Positions 49,861 to 50,814 of a stretch of 50,814 bases of DNA are shown here, in pieces. The stretch is taken from contig URBG01000008.1 in NCBI GenBank assembly GCA_900546055.1, forward strand, positions 1 through 50,814, written 5' to 3'. A model generated the notes under the pieces. The model saw only the letters and a program-made list of their open reading frames with translations, was not told the DNA's origin and made no database searches. Numbering within the stretch: position 1 is the stretch's first letter; the number at the start of each line of letters is the position of its first letter. The stretch is from an uncultured Mycoplasmatota bacterium. GTDB taxonomy: Bacteria > Bacillota_I > Bacilli_A > RF39 > UBA660. The position numbers and the translations under genes were made by a program.

Positions 49861-50814
49861 TTAATATTTAATAATATAATTTTCAACTATATATGGCTGA
49901 AGATTAGTAAATGATGAACCATTCCCTATAGAGCTTGTCGAAGTTGCACTTCCAGAAAATGTGCTGTATACGGTTCCTTTAGCAATAACAGTGTGAGTAT
50001 GTGTTCCATTTGAACTAGTGGCTTTAGCAACATACCCTTCTGACCCGCGAAACCCTAAATTATTAGTTTCTTTTGCCAATAAATAACTACTGCTATTTTG
50101 AAAATACGCTGTTAATGTATGTGTGTGCGCACCTGATGAACTAGTAGTCACGCTACTACCAGTAAAGCTACTTGATACGGTCCCTTTTGGTGTTACTGTG
50201 TGAGTATGAGCTGGAAGATTCGAGGTCGTTAATGTACTATTTATTTCACCACCTGTTTGGCCAAGAGTCGTAAATGTACTACTACTTTTTCCTACAACTA
50301 CTCGTCCATTCAAGTTTGGCACATTGAAAGTTGTACTTCCATCTCCTGCTCCATATGTTGTTCCAATTACTTTAAACAGATTGGCATAAGTTGTTCTTGA
50401 TACTGCTTGTCCATTGCATAATAAATATCCTCCAGGGGGCGTGGAACCAGCATTTATTTTTATTATTCCCGCGGGGGTTGAATCTATATTAGTAACAGTA
50501 TAGGTATTACTTACTATATTAGTTCCATCGCTAGATTTTGTAGATATAATCCTTTCGGAAATAAATTTTATACTAAAACTATTACTTGGGAAGTCAGACC
50601 ATGTTGTTCCACCGTCAACACTATATGTGTTTGTACAGGTAGTACATACTGCTGTTATAGTTACTGTTTTGCTTTGTGTCCAAAGGTTTCCATCTGTGTC
50701 CATTTTGTATGTTGCTCCATTTATTGCGTTTGTTGTTGTTTCTATTAATTCTGAAATATTTTGCCTTCCTACTCCAGATGTTACCCTTACTTTAATGTTG
50801 TAAGATGTGTTATG
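49861..50814 (-). CDS. Tail-collar domain protein (copy 2), 5' end outside the window
   Basis: The frame stays open through the window end, giving at least 317 residues. The ATG at 50703 is internal, since upstream codons read NISELIETTTNAINGATYK in frame. The visible N-terminal part has a repeat-like region with KMDTDGNLWTQSKTVTITAV and an Ig-like CTTCTNTYSVDGGTTWSDF segment. The collar domain follows with PPGGYLLCNGQAVSRTTYANLFKVIG and three HTHT motifs. It is joined to copy 1 by 12 bases, and 92 bases are identical between them. It is probably a larger surface fibre or phage-derived protein. Confidence 0.85.
   Translation of the reverse strand, partial: HNTSYNIKVRVTSGVGRQNISELIETTTNAINGATYKMDTDGNLWTQSKTVTITAVCTTCTNTYSVDGGTTWSDFPSNSFSIKFISERIISTKSSDGTNIVSNTYTVTNIDSTPAGIIKINAGSTPPGGYLLCNGQAVSRTTYANLFKVIGTTYGAGDGSTTFNVPNLNGRVVVGKSSSTFTTLGQTGGEINSTLTTSNLPAHTHTVTPKGTVSSSFTGSSVTTSSSGAHTHTLTAYFQNSSSYLLAKETNNLGFRGSEGYVAKATSSNGTHTHTVIAKGTVYSTFSGSATSTSSIGNGSSFTNLQPYIVENYIIKY

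Noticed and set aside
1..50814. Mycoplasma-type code with TGA as Trp
   Set aside because: Several genes end in TGA inside ATGA overlaps (feoA, HAD-PRTase, the gene before hemW), and Trp codons are TGG.

Overview
This window is AT-rich (by eye about 30% GC) and looks like a chromosomal segment of a Bacilli-related bacterium with a compact genome, of the uncultured gut Firmicutes/Tenericutes (RF39- or Erysipelotrichia-like) kind. The basis is Gram-positive gene content and order (hrcA-grpE-dnaK-dnaJ, yqeG-yqeH, lepA-hemW), two T-box leaders, CIRCE operators, class III pilin-like proteins and spore-coat-like proteins. TGA is used as a stop (feoA, the HAD-PRTase gene, the gene upstream of hemW) and Trp is TGG, so this is not the Mycoplasma code. 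The lineage is inferred from content, not from a database search. Nearly all genes are on the minus strand; only four short ones are on plus (one of them a fragment at the window edge). No tRNA, rRNA, CRISPR array, transposase or integrase was recognised. No gap over 300 bp lacks a gene; the largest, 44784-45049, holds a T-box leader.

Layout by position, while transcription of minus genes runs right to left. 1-9.7 kb: a P-loop kinase, feoAB iron uptake, a MazG-like protein, a HerA-like ATPase, an NTF2-fold protein, yqeG-yqeH, dacA and an FkbM methyltransferase. 9.76-17.4 kb: an accessory operon between the 3' end of alaS and a decayed second copy of that 3' end. It encodes a WYL regulator, a small HAD phosphatase, a HAD-phosphoribosyltransferase fusion, a DHH/DHHA1 phosphoesterase, an APH-fold kinase broken by one frameshift, and a PfkB-SIS fusion. 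This is the best candidate for an undescribed system, probably handling phosphorylated sugars or nucleotides. 17.4-20.9 kb: an Ala T-box operon of Nudix hydrolase, two paralogous P-loop kinases and a short AlaRS. 20.9-33 kb: an AI-2E-type permease, frr, a lipoprotein, a divergent sigma factor, the hrcA-grpE-dnaK-pepF-dnaJ heat-shock cluster behind a double CIRCE promoter, a TasA-like surface protein and a UPF0316 protein. 33-40.4 kb: glpQ, then lepA-hypothetical-hemW-HD-thyA-dfrA-tmk, which joins translation, haem or radical-SAM and dTMP functions. 40.5-45.8 kb: two pilin paralogs, a Val T-box operon (HD hydrolase-valS) and a LamG-fold protein with a pilin-like N-terminus. 46-50.8 kb: a spore-coat or envelope-like block with a degenerate CotS-type kinase, a SpoVID-like LysM protein, a catalytically degenerate NodB-type deacetylase, a Gly/Pro/Tyr-rich protein and two tandem tail-collar proteins, the last cut by the window end.

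Regulation can be read directly in several places: consensus sigma-A promoters for seven or more units, HrcA/CIRCE control of chaperones, two T-boxes whose specifiers match their synthetase genes (GCU/Ala, GUA/Val), and many intrinsic terminators. The alaS remnant beside the accessory operon, with a terminator stem that co-varies with that of the intact gene, is the clearest sign of past rearrangement.
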